DNA of 64,000 nucleotides from positions 62,001-126,000 of the forward strand of contig NZ_CAJHOB010000003.1 of assembly GCF_905120355.1 (NCBI RefSeq), read 5' to 3'. Shown piece after piece: positions 44,653 to 55,128 of this stretch. Position numbers and translations under genes: made by a program. Origin of the DNA: Azonexus hydrophilus. GTDB lineage: Bacteria; Pseudomonadota; Gammaproteobacteria; Burkholderiales; Rhodocyclaceae. Positions within the stretch are counted from its first letter, which is position 1, and every line of letters begins with the position of its first letter. The notes beneath the pieces are model-generated. The model worked only from the letters and a program-made list of their open reading frames with translations, searched no databases and was not told where the DNA came from.

Positions 44653-47490
44653 TCAGAACTCCTCCCATTCGTCGTCCAGCCGGGCGGGCAAACGCGCCTT
44701 TTTCTGCATATCGATAGGCTCCTTCGGCCGCTTTTTTTGCGGCGCCGCCAACGCTGGCGGACGTTTCCTGCCAACGGAAAGCTGCGGTGCCCGGGCGGGC
44801 AAACGGAAAACTGCTGCCGCACCATGCATGGAAATCGCCTGTTCTTTCAAACTCTCCGCAGCAGCAGCGGCCTGCTCGACCAGCGCAGCATTCTGTTGTG
44901 TCGCCTTGTCCATCTGCATCACGGCCTCACTGACCTGCTCGATGCCCATGCTCTGCTCGCGACTGGCAACGGCAATGTCATTGACGATCGCCGCAACGCG
45001 GCCAATGCTCTGTGAGATTTCCTCCATTGTCACCCCGGCCTGTCCGACCAGCTTGCTACCGGCATCGACCCGCGCCACCGAATCAGAAATCAGGTTCTTG
45101 ATTTCCTTGGCCGCAGTCGCGCTACGCTGCGCCAGGCTGCGCACTTCGCTCGCAACCACAGCAAAACCACGCCCCTGCTCGCCGGCTCGCGCCGCTTCAA
45201 CCGCCGCATTCAGCGCCAGAATATTGGTCTGAAACGCGATGCCGTCGATCACCCCAATAATGTCGGCGATCCGTGCGCTGGCCTGCTGAATGGATTCCAT
45301 AGTGGCCACCACCCGACCCACCACCTCGCTCCCGGTCACCACGACAGATTGGGCATTGGCACCAAGCTGGCTGGCCTGGCGGGCATTTTCCGCATTCTGC
45401 TTCACGGTCGCGGCGAGCTCTTCCATGCTCGACGCAGTTTCTTCCAGGCTGCTCGCCTGCTCCTCGGTGCGTGCTGACAAATCCTGGTTACCCAGCGCGA
45501 TCTCTTTGGAAGCAACGGTGATCATCTCTGCCGCCCCCTGGATTTCTCCGACCAGTTCGCGCAAACGATTGAGCGTCTGATTGGCATCATTACGCAATTG
45601 GCCAAACAGCCCCTTGAATTCGCCATCAACTGTCTGCAACAAATCACCCGCTGCGATTCGCGACAGCAGTTCGGCAATCTGCCTGATAGCCGAGGCCGTG
45701 GTCTCGAGCAGGGTATTGATACCCACCCCCAGTTCGGCATAAAAACCTTCCATGGCCGAAGGGTCGAGCCGTGCGTCGAGATCCCCGGCAGCGGCCCGCT
45801 GGATCAGCTTCGCCATTTCCCGCTGCGCCAGCACTTCCGCTGTCCGGTCCACCCACTCACCCACGGTGCCCAGGCGCTCACCCCGTTCATTGATGATGGG
45901 GTTGGTGACGACATTGAAGATACGTCCGCCAATTTCCATCTCGATGGTACGCAACCCGGACAATTCACGTAAACCACGCAAGGCAGATTGTGGATCAGCA
46001 TAAAAATTACCGATATTGCTGCCCACGAAATGGTCAACCGAGAAACCGGGCTGCTGTTCGCGCAAATTCGGTTCGATCCGCCGCAACAGATCGAGTAGTC
46101 CTTTGTTGGCGTAAAGCACGGTGCCATTCATGTCGGCAATGCGCAAATTGGCATTGACGCAGTCGAATGCGATACGTACCCGCAGATTGTCGTTGGCTAC
46201 GCGATGCACTTCCGCCAGATTGAAGCTCTGGTGCATCTGCATGGTCTGCAACCCCTGCAGCACTCTACCCATTTCGTCGTTGCGCGAGACATCGGCATTG
46301 CGGCTGAAATCGCCGTTGGCCAGCGCCCGGAATACCGCGAGTATTTCAGCAATCGGCCGCCCGATCGCCGCCATGATCGCTGCGGCAATCCCGATCCCCA
46401 TGCCCAGCGCAATCGCGAGAATCGCCAGTCCCCACAGCAGGTTATCGTGATAGATCGCATCGCCCTGGTCAGCCAGCTTTTGCGCTGTCTCTGCCTGCGC
46501 CCGGGTCAACATTTCGACGCTCCCGACCGCTTCCAGATAGGCGGGGTTAACCTGCTCCAGCAAGATCCGGTTGGCTTCTGCATATTCGCCGGCCTGCAAG
46601 GCAGCTTTGGCAGGCAACAAACCGTTGCTGACATAATTCAGGCGGGCTGCAGCGAAACTATCCGCCAACTCTCGTTCTGCCGATGTATCGATCCGCTCGG
46701 CGAACAGTTCCCACTGGCGGGAAATTTCCGCAATATTGCTGTCCAGCTGGCGCAGATGAAAATTCAGTTCGTGATCGTGCGCAGCGTAGTAATCGCCGGC
46801 CGGATCATGCTGCAGCGACAACAGGATCTGGGCCCGGTTTTCCGCCATCAGACGACTGACGACAGCCAGGGATTGCGCCGGCTTGACGCTGTTTTCGTTG
46901 AGCGCCACGGCACTTTCGTGCACGCGGTGAATCCCCCACAAGCCCAGAGACGCCACCAGCACCATCCCCAGCAGCAGGACGGAAAATCCAGTACGGACCT
47001 TGTGCCGCAAGGACCAGCCTGCGAACCAGCCCGGCCCTCCCTCGACCGCCGCCCCGTGCCGGATACGCAGACGTCCGGCACGACCTTCGCGGATGCGCTG
47101 GTAAGCACTGTCGGCAGCCATGATCTGTTCCCGGCTGGCCTGTCGGCGCACCGACATGTAACCGGTCACCTTGCCGTTCTCATAGAGCGGCGCAACCGCA
47201 GCAGTCACCCAGTAAAACCCACCATCCTTGCGCCTGTTTTTTACCAGCCCAACCCAGGGGCGCCGTGCCTGCAGGTCCCGCCACAGATCGGCAAACGCCT
47301 CGCTGGGCATGTCCGGATGACGGATCAGGTTGTGCGGCTGACCAATCAATTCCTCTTCGCCGTAGCCGCTGATTTCGACAAAGTCGCGGTTAACGTAGGT
47401 GATGATGCCCTTGAGATCGGTTTTCGAAACGATCAGATGCTCACTCGTCAGCAGCACTTCATTATCGTTGACCGGCTGGTTGTTACGCAT
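44653..47490 (-). CDS. Methyl-accepting chemoreceptor with Aer-type PAS, periplasmic 4-helix domain and second PAS
   Basis: The 945-residue receptor starts with an Aer-like PAS (about 10-120; [20 protein letters not shown] and [10 protein letters not shown] match E. coli Aer). Next come transmembrane helix 1 (about 166-186), a helical periplasmic region (187-350), transmembrane helix 2 (about 351-376), HAMP, a second PAS (about 435-555), a further HAMP-like stretch and a signalling hairpin with tip [20 protein letters not shown]. It ends in EWEEF. Aer PAS domains bind FAD, so it may sense redox state and a periplasmic cue together (inference). It is 24 bases after a related receptor. Confidence 0.92.
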   Translation of the reverse strand: MRNNQPVNDNEVLLTSEHLIVSKTDLKGIITYVNRDFVEISGYGEEELIGQPHNLIRHPDMPSEAFADLWRDLQARRPWVGLVKNRRKDGGFYWVTAAVAPLYENGKVTGYMSVRRQASREQIMAADSAYQRIREGRAGRLRIRHGAAVEGGPGWFAGWSLRHKVRTGFSVLLLGMVLVASLGLWGIHRVHESAVALNENSVKPAQSLAVVSRLMAENRAQILLSLQHDPAGDYYAAHDHELNFHLRQLDSNIAEISRQWELFAERIDTSAERELADSFAAARLNYVSNGLLPAKAALQAGEYAEANRILLEQVNPAYLEAVGSVEMLTRAQAETAQKLADQGDAIYHDNLLWGLAILAIALGMGIGIAAAIMAAIGRPIAEILAVFRALANGDFSRNADVSRNDEMGRVLQGLQTMQMHQSFNLAEVHRVANDNLRVRIAFDCVNANLRIADMNGTVLYANKGLLDLLRRIEPNLREQQPGFSVDHFVGSNIGNFYADPQSALRGLRELSGLRTIEMEIGGRIFNVVTNPIINERGERLGTVGEWVDRTAEVLAQREMAKLIQRAAAGDLDARLDPSAMEGFYAELGVGINTLLETTASAIRQIAELLSRIAAGDLLQTVDGEFKGLFGQLRNDANQTLNRLRELVGEIQGAAEMITVASKEIALGNQDLSARTEEQASSLEETASSMEELAATVKQNAENARQASQLGANAQSVVVTGSEVVGRVVATMESIQQASARIADIIGVIDGIAFQTNILALNAAVEAARAGEQGRGFAVVASEVRSLAQRSATAAKEIKNLISDSVARVDAGSKLVGQAGVTMEEISQSIGRVAAIVNDIAVASREQSMGIEQVSEAVMQMDKATQQNAALVEQAAAAAESLKEQAISMHGAAAVFRLPARAPQLSVGRKRPPALAAPQKKRPKEPIDMQKKARLPARLDDEWEEF

Positions 47491-47514
47491 ACGGTAGTCC
47501 TTGTCGTTCGCAGG

Positions 47515-49947
47515 TTAGAACTCGGCCCAATCGTCGTCTTCAGCAGACGCCAGAGCAGATGGTGCGGAAAGTAAGGCGTCCGAACGCGGCTCGATCTCTC
47601 CACTGAGCGCGGGCGGCGCATTCCATTCCGGCGCATGTCGGGATACCGCAACGTCAATACCAAGACGGCTCGCTGCCAGAGCCCCGGTTGCCGGCAGATG
47701 CTCGGACGCCACGCCCCAGCCTGCCTGCCCGGTGTTTGCCAGGCGGAACACCGACACCAGACTGACCAGCGACTCGGCCTGTTCCTGCAGGCTTTCCGCT
47801 GCTGCAGCGGCCTCTTCGACCAGCGCTGCATTTTGCTGCGTGACCTCGTCCATCTGCGTGATAGCCTGCCCCACCTGCTCGATGCCACTGCTCTGCTCCC
47901 TGCTCGCGTGCGAGATATCGGCCATCAGGCGGGCCAGCGTCTGCACACTGCTCACCACATTCTGCATGGTACCGCCCGCCTGTTCGACCAGCTTGTTACC
48001 GGCCGCCACCTTGCTCACCGAATCGTCGATCAAGCCCTTGATTTCCTTGGCGGCCGCGGCGCTTCGCTGCGCCAGATTACGCACTTCGCTCGCCACCACG
48101 GCAAACCCGCGCCCCTGCTCGCCGGCACGCGCCGCTTCCACGGCCGCATTCAGTGCCAGGATGTTGGTCTGGAAGGCAATGCCGTCAATCACGCCGATGA
48201 TGTCGGCAATACGGTTGCTCGACTGCTGAATGGCACTCATCGTCGCCACCACCTGCCCGACCACCTCGCCCCCCACCTCGGCCACATTGCGCGCATCTTC
48301 AGCCAGACTGTGCGCACGCTGCGCGGTACTGGCATTCTGCAGCACGGTACTGGTCAACTGTTCCATGCTGGAAGCAGTTTCTTCCAGGCTGGAGGCCTGG
48401 TGCTCGGTGCGTGCGGAGAGATCCTGGTTGCCCTGGGCAATTTCCAGGGCGGCGGTATTGATCGCATCGCTCGCCTGTTTGATGGAAATGACGATTTCAC
48501 GCAAATGATCGATGGTGCCGTTGGCATCGTTGCGTACGCGCTCCAGGTCGCCCTGATACGCCGTCTCGATTTTCTCGGTCAGATCGCCTTCTGCCAGACG
48601 CGCCAGCATCTCGCCGACCGCCTGCAGCGCCTGACTGTTGGTTTCCAGCATATGGTTGATGGCGGTGGACAACTGCAAGAAGAAGCCACGCTTGTCCGCC
48701 AAGGCCACGCGCAAGGAAAAATTGCCATTGGCTGCCGCCTCGACGATCGCCGCAACCTCCCGCTCGATGGCTATCTCACCGGTCCGGTCCAGCCACTCGA
48801 TCACCGTGCTCAGGCGCTGCCCGCTGGCATCGATCACCGGCGTGATCACCAGGGCAAATACCCGTCGGCCAATCTCAACCTCGGTACGCCAGGGATGTTC
48901 CAGTTGTCGCAGGCGCTCCACGCCCAATTCCTGGTGCAGGCGTGCGACCGCGAAATTGCCAGCATCGAGCAGATTGGCCTGGAATTCCGGCACGACCGCG
49001 CGCAAATCAACTTCCGCCACCCGCAGCATCTCGAGCATCGCTGCATTGGCATAAATCACCAGCCCCTGATCGTCGACCAGGGTCACACAATTCGAACCCA
49101 CATCAAGCGCCACCTTGATCCGCAGTATTTCTGCCGCAACCCGCCGTTCACTGGCTGTCCGCGCAGCCAGATCGCTCTGCATGCGTGCCAGCGACTGCAG
49201 CAGGTGAGCCGGTTCGTCACGCCCACCGGTTTCAATCGAATTGTCAAACTTTCCACCGGCAACCGCACCGGCAATACTCACCGCCTGCCCCAGCGGCCGG
49301 GTAATGCCACGCGTCACCCAGATCCCGGAAGGAATCATCACCAACACGGCAAAGATGATGAGCCCGAACAAAATGATGCGCGCCTCCTCACGAATCGCAG
49401 CAATTTCCTCCAGAGCCACATCATTGGCCTGACGCTGCAGCACCACCAGGGCATCGAGACGTTTTTCCCACTCATCGAGTGCCGGGGCAAGATAACTTTC
49501 AAAATGTGTTTCTATCGCCGGGCGACTACCCGCAGCCACCAGCATGAACAGGCGCTGCAAGGCACGCTCGGAGCGGCTTTGCACTGCTGGCAGTGTACTC
49601 ATGGCGGCGCGCATCTCGGCATTGAGTTCTCGCCCCAGCATGCGCTGTTCGCTTGCCCGGTAACGAGTCAGTGCCGCGAGCATTTCCTTTTCTTCGGCGT
49701 TCTGCCGAGCCGTTTCTTCGTACAGGATGGCATTGCGGGCGCGAATGTTCGCTTCCTCGACGGCGGCACGCATTTCGCCAATGATGTCGGCAGTCGCCGC
49801 ATTTTCCACCGCAATCACCTGCGCTTTTTCTCCCACCTTGCTCAAGCCGATCAAAGCGATGATGACAAAAGCGATCATCAAACCGAACGCACCGATCGTA
49901 GTGGAAATCAACCGACTACCGATCTTGAAGTTACGTACATTCAGCAT
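47515..49947 (-). CDS. Methyl-accepting chemoreceptor with cytoplasmic PAS
   Basis: The 810-residue receptor has transmembrane helices at about 14-35 and 190-213 enclosing a helical periplasmic domain of about 155 residues. HAMP, a cytoplasmic PAS (about 275-410, EVEIGRRVFALVITPVIDAS), HAMP-like repeats and a conserved signalling hairpin follow. It ends in DWAEF, a CheR-tether-like pentapeptide. The part from HAMP onward is paralogous to the next receptor. It lies 1 base after cheW. The ligand is unknown. Confidence 0.93.
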   Translation of the reverse strand: MLNVRNFKIGSRLISTTIGAFGLMIAFVIIALIGLSKVGEKAQVIAVENAATADIIGEMRAAVEEANIRARNAILYEETARQNAEEKEMLAALTRYRASEQRMLGRELNAEMRAAMSTLPAVQSRSERALQRLFMLVAAGSRPAIETHFESYLAPALDEWEKRLDALVVLQRQANDVALEEIAAIREEARIILFGLIIFAVLVMIPSGIWVTRGITRPLGQAVSIAGAVAGGKFDNSIETGGRDEPAHLLQSLARMQSDLAARTASERRVAAEILRIKVALDVGSNCVTLVDDQGLVIYANAAMLEMLRVAEVDLRAVVPEFQANLLDAGNFAVARLHQELGVERLRQLEHPWRTEVEIGRRVFALVITPVIDASGQRLSTVIEWLDRTGEIAIEREVAAIVEAAANGNFSLRVALADKRGFFLQLSTAINHMLETNSQALQAVGEMLARLAEGDLTEKIETAYQGDLERVRNDANGTIDHLREIVISIKQASDAINTAALEIAQGNQDLSARTEHQASSLEETASSMEQLTSTVLQNASTAQRAHSLAEDARNVAEVGGEVVGQVVATMSAIQQSSNRIADIIGVIDGIAFQTNILALNAAVEAARAGEQGRGFAVVASEVRNLAQRSAAAAKEIKGLIDDSVSKVAAGNKLVEQAGGTMQNVVSSVQTLARLMADISHASREQSSGIEQVGQAITQMDEVTQQNAALVEEAAAAAESLQEQAESLVSLVSVFRLANTGQAGWGVASEHLPATGALAASRLGIDVAVSRHAPEWNAPPALSGEIEPRSDALLSAPSALASAEDDDWAEF

Positions 49948-49948
49948 C

Positions 49949-50461
49949 TCAAGCGCCTCCCTCTTCTTGTTCTACCGCCTCGTCAAGCAAGGCCATTTCG
50001 CTGCTGCGCATCAGGCGCTCGATGTCGGTGACGATCAACATGCGGTCATCCACAGTCGCCAGCCCCACGATGTAACGCGTATCAAATGCTCCGGAAAACT
50101 CCGGCGCAGTGCGGATTTCGTCCGGTGTCAGGCGCAGTACGTCGGACACGCTATCCACCACCGCGCCCACCACCCGCCCGGCGACATTGAGGATGATCAC
50201 CACGGTAAACGGCGTGTACTCGACCCGGGGCAGGTTGAGCTTAAGGCGCAGATCAACAATCGGCACGATGATGCCGCGCAAATTGATGACCCCCTTGATG
50301 AAAGGCGGCGTGTTGGCGATCAGGGTCGGCTGATCGTAGCCCCGGATTTCCTGTACCTTGAGAATATCGATGGCGTACTCCTCCTCGCCCAGAGTGAAAG
50401 TCAGATACTCTCGCGAATCGTTCCGGACCGCCTCGGATTCCCGTTGCTGCACACGGTTCAT
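49949..50461 (-). CDS. cheW: Chemotaxis coupling protein CheW
   Basis: The 170-residue product is a single CheW domain with [36 protein letters not shown] and the C-terminal [20 protein letters not shown]. CheW links receptors to the P5 domain of CheA. It is the only stand-alone CheW in the window, beside two CheAs and two CheVs. It follows the second cheA by 10 bases. Confidence 0.95.
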   Translation of the reverse strand: MNRVQQRESEAVRNDSREYLTFTLGEEEYAIDILKVQEIRGYDQPTLIANTPPFIKGVINLRGIIVPIVDLRLKLNLPRVEYTPFTVVIILNVAGRVVGAVVDSVSDVLRLTPDEIRTAPEFSGAFDTRYIVGLATVDDRMLIVTDIERLMRSSEMALLDEAVEQEEGGA

Positions 50462-50471
50462 TGCCTACTCC

Positions 50472-52607
50472 TCATCCGCCGCCCATCCGGCTTTTCTTGA
50501 TTTCCTTGCGCGCCATGCTGGCTATCGCCGTCACGTCGAGAATCAGAGCAACCCGCCCATCTCCCATGATGGTCGCGCCGGCCACACCATTGACCTTGCG
50601 GTAATTGGCTTCCAGGCTCTTGATCACCACCTGGTGCTGCCCCACCAGCGCATCGACAAACAAGGCCACGCGGACGCCGTCAGCATCGAGCACAACCATG
50701 ATGCCTTGTGAAAAATCCTGCCAGGCCGACTGCAAATTGAACATTTCGTGCAGCGCCACAACCGGCAGATACTCCCCCCGCACCTGCACCAGATGCGTCT
50801 GGTTACCCATGGTGCGGATATCCTGCGCCGTTGCCTGCAGGGATTCCAGTACGCAGGCCAAGGGCAGGATGTACAACTGGTCGCCAACGGCCACCGACAT
50901 GCCATCAAGAATAGCCAGCGTCAGTGGCAGGCGTACCCGCATGCAAGTACCGACGCCGGGTTCCGACTCGATATCGACCCGCCCGCCCAGGCCCTGGATA
51001 TTGCGCCGCACGACATCCATGCCGACACCGCGGCCCGATACATCGCTGACGACATCGGCAGTGGAAAACCCCGGTTCAAAAATAAGGTGATACACCTCGT
51101 TGTCGCTCATCGCATCCGACACGGGCAGACCCCGCTCGCGTGCTTTCTGGAGGATTCGCTCGCGTGGCAAGCCGGCGCCGTCATCTTCAACTTCGATCAC
51201 GATGTTGCCGCCTTGATGGAAAGCCCGCAGGAAGATGGTGCCTTGCGCCGGCTTGCCGGCCGCCAGGCGGGCCTCGGGCATTTCGATGCCGTGATCGAGA
51301 CTGTTGCGTATCAGGTGGGTCAGTGGGTCGGCGATCTGCTCGATCAAGCCCTTGTCGAGCTCCGTGGCTTCCCCTACGGTTTTCAGTTCGACCTGCTTGC
51401 CGAGTTTGCCCGAAACATCACGCACCACCCGGGGAAAGCGCGAGAACACCGACGAAATTGGCAGCATGCGGATCGACATAACTGACTCCTGCAGATCACG
51501 CGTATTGCGCTCCAACTGAATCAGTCCGGTGTGCAGGGTTTCGGGCAGGGTCTCGGCAAACTGCAGGGACGACTGCAGCAGCATGGCCTGCGTAATGACC
51601 AGTTCGCCAACCAGATTGATGAGCTGGTCGACCTTTTCCACGCTGACGCGGATCGAGGAATCGGCACTGCCGCCCTGCTTGCTCCGGCGGGGCACGGGCG
51701 GCGTCGGTGTTCTACCTGCCGCCGCTGCGGGCGGGCTGGCCGGAGAGGAAGGAAGCAGTGTGGGCGGTGTCAGTTCCGGCAAGGGAGAAAAAAACCCGAA
51801 GCCATCACCTTCCTCTATCCCGCCCGCAGCGTCAGGTACCACACTCTCCACTGCGGTGATCTGCTCCCCTGCGTCGAAGAGTCCGAAACCGGCGGCCTGT
51901 TCAACCGCACCCTCGTCCAGCAACTGCCAGCGGCCGCTTTCGGCAACGAATTCGAGCACTTCCGATAGTGCCGAGCGCGCCTGGCTGGTGCTGACCCGCA
52001 CCTCCCAGGTCAGATCGTCATCCGTCGCCAGCGGCTGGCGCAAGACCTCCACCGTACCTTGTTCGCGCCATTCATCCAGCAACTGCGGAATGGCATTCGA
52101 TGTCACAGCATGCGCCGTCGGCACAAAGCGCAGCAGATAGCGCCCCATCGTCGCAACGGAATCCTCAGACGGCGAAGCCGCTGCGGGCGTGTCTGCCGCT
52201 GGCGCAACAGTAGCGGGCGGACCGCTCTCCAGCTGCTGCAAGGTTGTACACAACGCAGCCACTGCTACTGGATCACTGCTGCCATGCCCTTGATGCGCCG
52301 CCAGCATGCCGCGCAAAACATCCCCTGCTTTGAGAAACACATCCACCATATCGGCGCGCAGGGCAAGTTGCCCCTTGCGGATGCGATCCAGCACATTTTC
52401 AAGCACGTGCGTGGTTTCCGCCAGATCAGCAAAGCCAAAGGTGCCCGCACTCCCCTTGATTGAGTGGGCTGCTCGAAAAATGGCGTTGAGCTGTTCCGGA
52501 TCCGGCTGCGCGACATCCAGCTCCAGCAACAGGGATTCCATGGTCGCCAGATGCTCTTCCGATTCCTCGAAAAAGATCTGGAAAAACTGACTCATGTCGA
52601 TGGCCAT
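50472..52607 (-). CDS. cheA: Chemotaxis histidine kinase CheA (second copy)
   Basis: The 711-residue kinase, read from ATG at 52607 (AAGGGAG upstream), has an HPt domain with phospho-His48 (AAHSIKGSAGTFGF). A linker and an extra alpha/beta domain (about 165-245, with YLLRFVPTAHAVTSNAIPQL and WEVRVSTSQARSALSEVLEF) follow. That domain resembles P2-like modules. Next are dimerisation and kinase domains with HLIRNSLDHGIEMP, VEDDGAGLP and SDVSGRGVGMDVVRRNI, then a CheW-like end. It follows cheY2 and precedes cheW, both on the same strand. Confidence 0.95.
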   Translation of the reverse strand: MAIDMSQFFQIFFEESEEHLATMESLLLELDVAQPDPEQLNAIFRAAHSIKGSAGTFGFADLAETTHVLENVLDRIRKGQLALRADMVDVFLKAGDVLRGMLAAHQGHGSSDPVAVAALCTTLQQLESGPPATVAPAADTPAAASPSEDSVATMGRYLLRFVPTAHAVTSNAIPQLLDEWREQGTVEVLRQPLATDDDLTWEVRVSTSQARSALSEVLEFVAESGRWQLLDEGAVEQAAGFGLFDAGEQITAVESVVPDAAGGIEEGDGFGFFSPLPELTPPTLLPSSPASPPAAAAGRTPTPPVPRRSKQGGSADSSIRVSVEKVDQLINLVGELVITQAMLLQSSLQFAETLPETLHTGLIQLERNTRDLQESVMSIRMLPISSVFSRFPRVVRDVSGKLGKQVELKTVGEATELDKGLIEQIADPLTHLIRNSLDHGIEMPEARLAAGKPAQGTIFLRAFHQGGNIVIEVEDDGAGLPRERILQKARERGLPVSDAMSDNEVYHLIFEPGFSTADVVSDVSGRGVGMDVVRRNIQGLGGRVDIESEPGVGTCMRVRLPLTLAILDGMSVAVGDQLYILPLACVLESLQATAQDIRTMGNQTHLVQVRGEYLPVVALHEMFNLQSAWQDFSQGIMVVLDADGVRVALFVDALVGQHQVVIKSLEANYRKVNGVAGATIMGDGRVALILDVTAIASMARKEIKKSRMGGG

Positions 52608-52682
52608 GCCCGCTCCCTTAGGCGCCACTGCGTAGTGTTCGATGCGGCCCCTGCAGCTTCCGCCTCCCGTCCGTCATCTGTA

Positions 52683-53048
52683 TCAGCCGATGACCTTGCG
52701 CACCACATCAATTAGACGCTGCGGATCAAACGGCTTGACCAGCCAGCCCGTTGCCCCGGCCGCCCGACCCTGCGTTTTCATGGCGTCGGAGGACTCGGTA
52801 GTGAGCATCAGAATCGGGGTTTTTGCGTATTGCGGCATCGCCCGCAGGGTCTTGATCAAGCTCAGACCATCCATGCGTGGCATGTTCTGGTCGGTCAGGA
52901 TCAGATCGACTGCATGGGCATTCGCCTTCTCCAGCCCATCTTGCCCATCGACGGCATCGAGAACTTCGTAGCCGGCGCTTTTCAGGGTAAACGACACCAT
53001 TTGCCGGATGGAGGCCGAATCGTCGACCGCAAGAATGACTTTGGCCAT
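52683..53048 (-). CDS. cheY: Chemotaxis response regulator CheY (second copy)
   Basis: A 121-residue receiver domain with ILAVDDSASIRQMVSFTLKS, phospho-Asp53 in LTDQNMPRMDG, and LVKPFDPQRL. It is of the type found beside CheA in many che operons rather than the motor-type CheY at 39171-39566. It may act as a phosphate sink or a pathway-specific output (inference). It starts 80 bases after motB on the same strand. Confidence 0.93.
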   Translation of the reverse strand: MAKVILAVDDSASIRQMVSFTLKSAGYEVLDAVDGQDGLEKANAHAVDLILTDQNMPRMDGLSLIKTLRAMPQYAKTPILMLTTESSDAMKTQGRAAGATGWLVKPFDPQRLIDVVRKVIG

Positions 53049-53128
53049 TACCTTCTTTCCTTTTACTCATCAGGACAAACGTTGCATTATCCGTCAATAC
53101 GGCCGTTCATCCAGTCCTGCCATCAAAA

Positions 53129-54067
53129 TTAGCGTAACTCGGGCGCTGGCAACCCCGGCACATAGGGTATCTCGTCACCATCAGTATCGCTGGTCGGGCC
53201 TTCTTCATTAAGAATTGCCCGCTCCGTACGCTGATTGAGCACGACAATACTGATCCGCCGGTTAACCGGATTCAGTGGATCATTCTTGTCGAACAACACC
53301 GTCGCCCCCAGCCCAACCACCCGGATCACCTTGTGCGCCTCCAGACTACCGGCCACCAGCTCACGCCGCGAGGCATTGGCGCGATTGGCTGAAAGTTCCC
53401 AGTTCGAAAACCCCTGAATGCCGCCGCTGAACGGAGCGGCATCGGTATGCCCGGCCAGGCTGACGCGGTTGGAAACCCCATTGAGCAATCTGCCGATCTG
53501 CCGCAGCAAGTCGCGGGCATACGGTTTGATCTGATCCCCGCCAAGGTCGAACATCGGACGATTCTGCTCGTCCACGATCTGGATGCGCAGGCCTTCCGAG
53601 GTGATATCGAGCAGCAACTGTTTCTTGAACTGCAACAGTTGCGGCGTTTCCTCGATCATCTTCTCGATATCGGCCTTCAGCTTTTCCAGTCGAGCGCGCT
53701 CCTGGCGCAGGAATTCCGCTTGTGCTTCCTTTGAAAAGGTCGTGCGCTTGGCTTCCACATCTCCCTTTTCTCCCTTTTTTACCTGCCCGGCCTGCCGCGT
53801 CAGATCCTCGCCGCCGCCCTTGAGGATACTGGTTGCATCACCACTACCATCCCCTCCTTGCATCGACACCTTCAGCGGGTTCTGGAAATAATCGGCAATC
53901 CCCTGCAAGTCTCCCTTGGAAGTGGACCCCAGCAGCCACATCAGCAGGAAGAAAGCCATCATCGCCGTCACGAAATCGGCATAGGCAATTTTCCAGGCGC
54001 CGCCATGGCCACCGCCGGCGACCACTTTTTTGCGCTTAATGACTATGGGGCGGGTATCGTCTGCCAT
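53129..54067 (-). CDS. motB: Flagellar motor stator protein MotB
   Basis: The 312-residue protein has one transmembrane helix with the proton-binding Asp31 in IAYADFVTAMMAFFLLMWLL, a plug/linker region (about 70-190) and an OmpA-like peptidoglycan-binding domain (VSLAGHTDAAPFSGG, FSNWELSANRANASRRELV). It is 26 bases after motA. It is longer than MotD and closer to E. coli MotB, so the two stator sets are distinct. Confidence 0.96.
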   Translation of the reverse strand: MADDTRPIVIKRKKVVAGGGHGGAWKIAYADFVTAMMAFFLLMWLLGSTSKGDLQGIADYFQNPLKVSMQGGDGSGDATSILKGGGEDLTRQAGQVKKGEKGDVEAKRTTFSKEAQAEFLRQERARLEKLKADIEKMIEETPQLLQFKKQLLLDITSEGLRIQIVDEQNRPMFDLGGDQIKPYARDLLRQIGRLLNGVSNRVSLAGHTDAAPFSGGIQGFSNWELSANRANASRRELVAGSLEAHKVIRVVGLGATVLFDKNDPLNPVNRRISIVVLNQRTERAILNEEGPTSDTDGDEIPYVPGLPAPELR

Positions 54068-54093
54068 ATTGAGTCTCAGGTCTGCAACGGCAA

Positions 54094-54951
54094 TTACTTG
54101 CCCTTGCGTGCCTTGAGCTCTTCCTCAAGCTCGCTGAATGTCGGCCGGTCGTGCGCTCCGAGGGTTTTACGTCCGAATTCGATCGCCACCTGCGGCGCAT
54201 AGCCAGACATGGACGCGAGCAGGACCATCTTGATGGTCTTGAAGATCGTGCCGGACTCTTCCGCCCGCTGCGTCATGATCCCCGCCAGTGGCGAGATGAA
54301 GCCGTAGGAAACAAGAATACCGAGAAAGGTACCGACCAGCGCCCCACCAATCATCTTGCCAAGCACTGCGGGCGGCTCGCCCACCGAACCCATCACATTG
54401 ACCACCCCCATCACCGCCACGACAATACCGAACGCGGGCGTCGCATCGCCCAGCTTGGACATGACATGTCCGGGTTCCGCCGCCTCGTGATGATGCGTCT
54501 CCAGTTCGACATCCATCAGGCTCTCGATTTCGACAGTATTCAAATTACCGCCGACCATCATGCGCAGGTAATCCGTCATGAACTCCAGCACGTGGTGATC
54601 AGCAACGATGTTCGGGTATTTGGTGAAGATCGGACTGGCATCCGGATTTTCCACGTCGTTTTCGATCGACATCAAGCCTTCTTTGCGCACTTTGCTCAGA
54701 ATCTCGAACAGCAAGGCAAGCACATCGACGTAGTACGCCTTGTTGTAAGGCGAACTTTTGAGCACCCCGGGGATGGCTGCCAGCGTGGACTTGATGACCT
54801 TGACGTTATTACCCGCGACGAAGCCGCCAATGGTCAGGCCGACAATGGCGAGATACTCCATCGGCACCCACAATGCCAGCAGACTGCCGTGCACCGCATA
54901 GGTCCCCACCGATGCAAGCAATACGATGATGTAGCCAACGAACAAAATCAT
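54094..54951 (-). CDS. motA: Flagellar motor stator protein MotA
   Basis: The 285-residue product has four transmembrane segments and the MotA signature with DATPAFGIVVAVMGVVNVMG and GALVGTFLGILVSYGFISPL. The cytoplasmic loop contains the charged stretch VRKEGLMSIENDVENP that meets FliG. It is the first gene of the motAB-cheY-cheA-cheW run. A 123-base upstream gap to the divergent NUDIX region shows no strong sigma-28 site. Confidence 0.96.
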   Translation of the reverse strand: MILFVGYIIVLLASVGTYAVHGSLLALWVPMEYLAIVGLTIGGFVAGNNVKVIKSTLAAIPGVLKSSPYNKAYYVDVLALLFEILSKVRKEGLMSIENDVENPDASPIFTKYPNIVADHHVLEFMTDYLRMMVGGNLNTVEIESLMDVELETHHHEAAEPGHVMSKLGDATPAFGIVVAVMGVVNVMGSVGEPPAVLGKMIGGALVGTFLGILVSYGFISPLAGIMTQRAEESGTIFKTIKMVLLASMSGYAPQVAIEFGRKTLGAHDRPTFSELEEELKARKGK

Positions 54952-55128
54952 GCAGAACCTCTCAGGTCACCGACATAGCCGGCCCGGATAATTTTTCTTG
55001 GTCGGCGCTATTGTAGCCACAGCCTTTCCAAACGCGCAAAAGAACTTGCAGGGAAACGGGGATATTGCCGGGAAATGTTAGACTCATGGCGTTTCATGCC
55101 TGCAAACCCGCCTTTACCCCACCCTGAC

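Noticed and set aside
47635-50031. 798-codon open frame on the plus strand opposite a receptor gene
   Set aside because: Same reason: reversed high-GC coding sequence without motifs, opposite a well-supported chemoreceptor.
53049-53128. Possible sigma-28 promoter before the second cheY (ACGGATAA)
   Set aside because: The -10-like part is fair but the -35 position (TGGATGAA) does not match TAAAGTTT.
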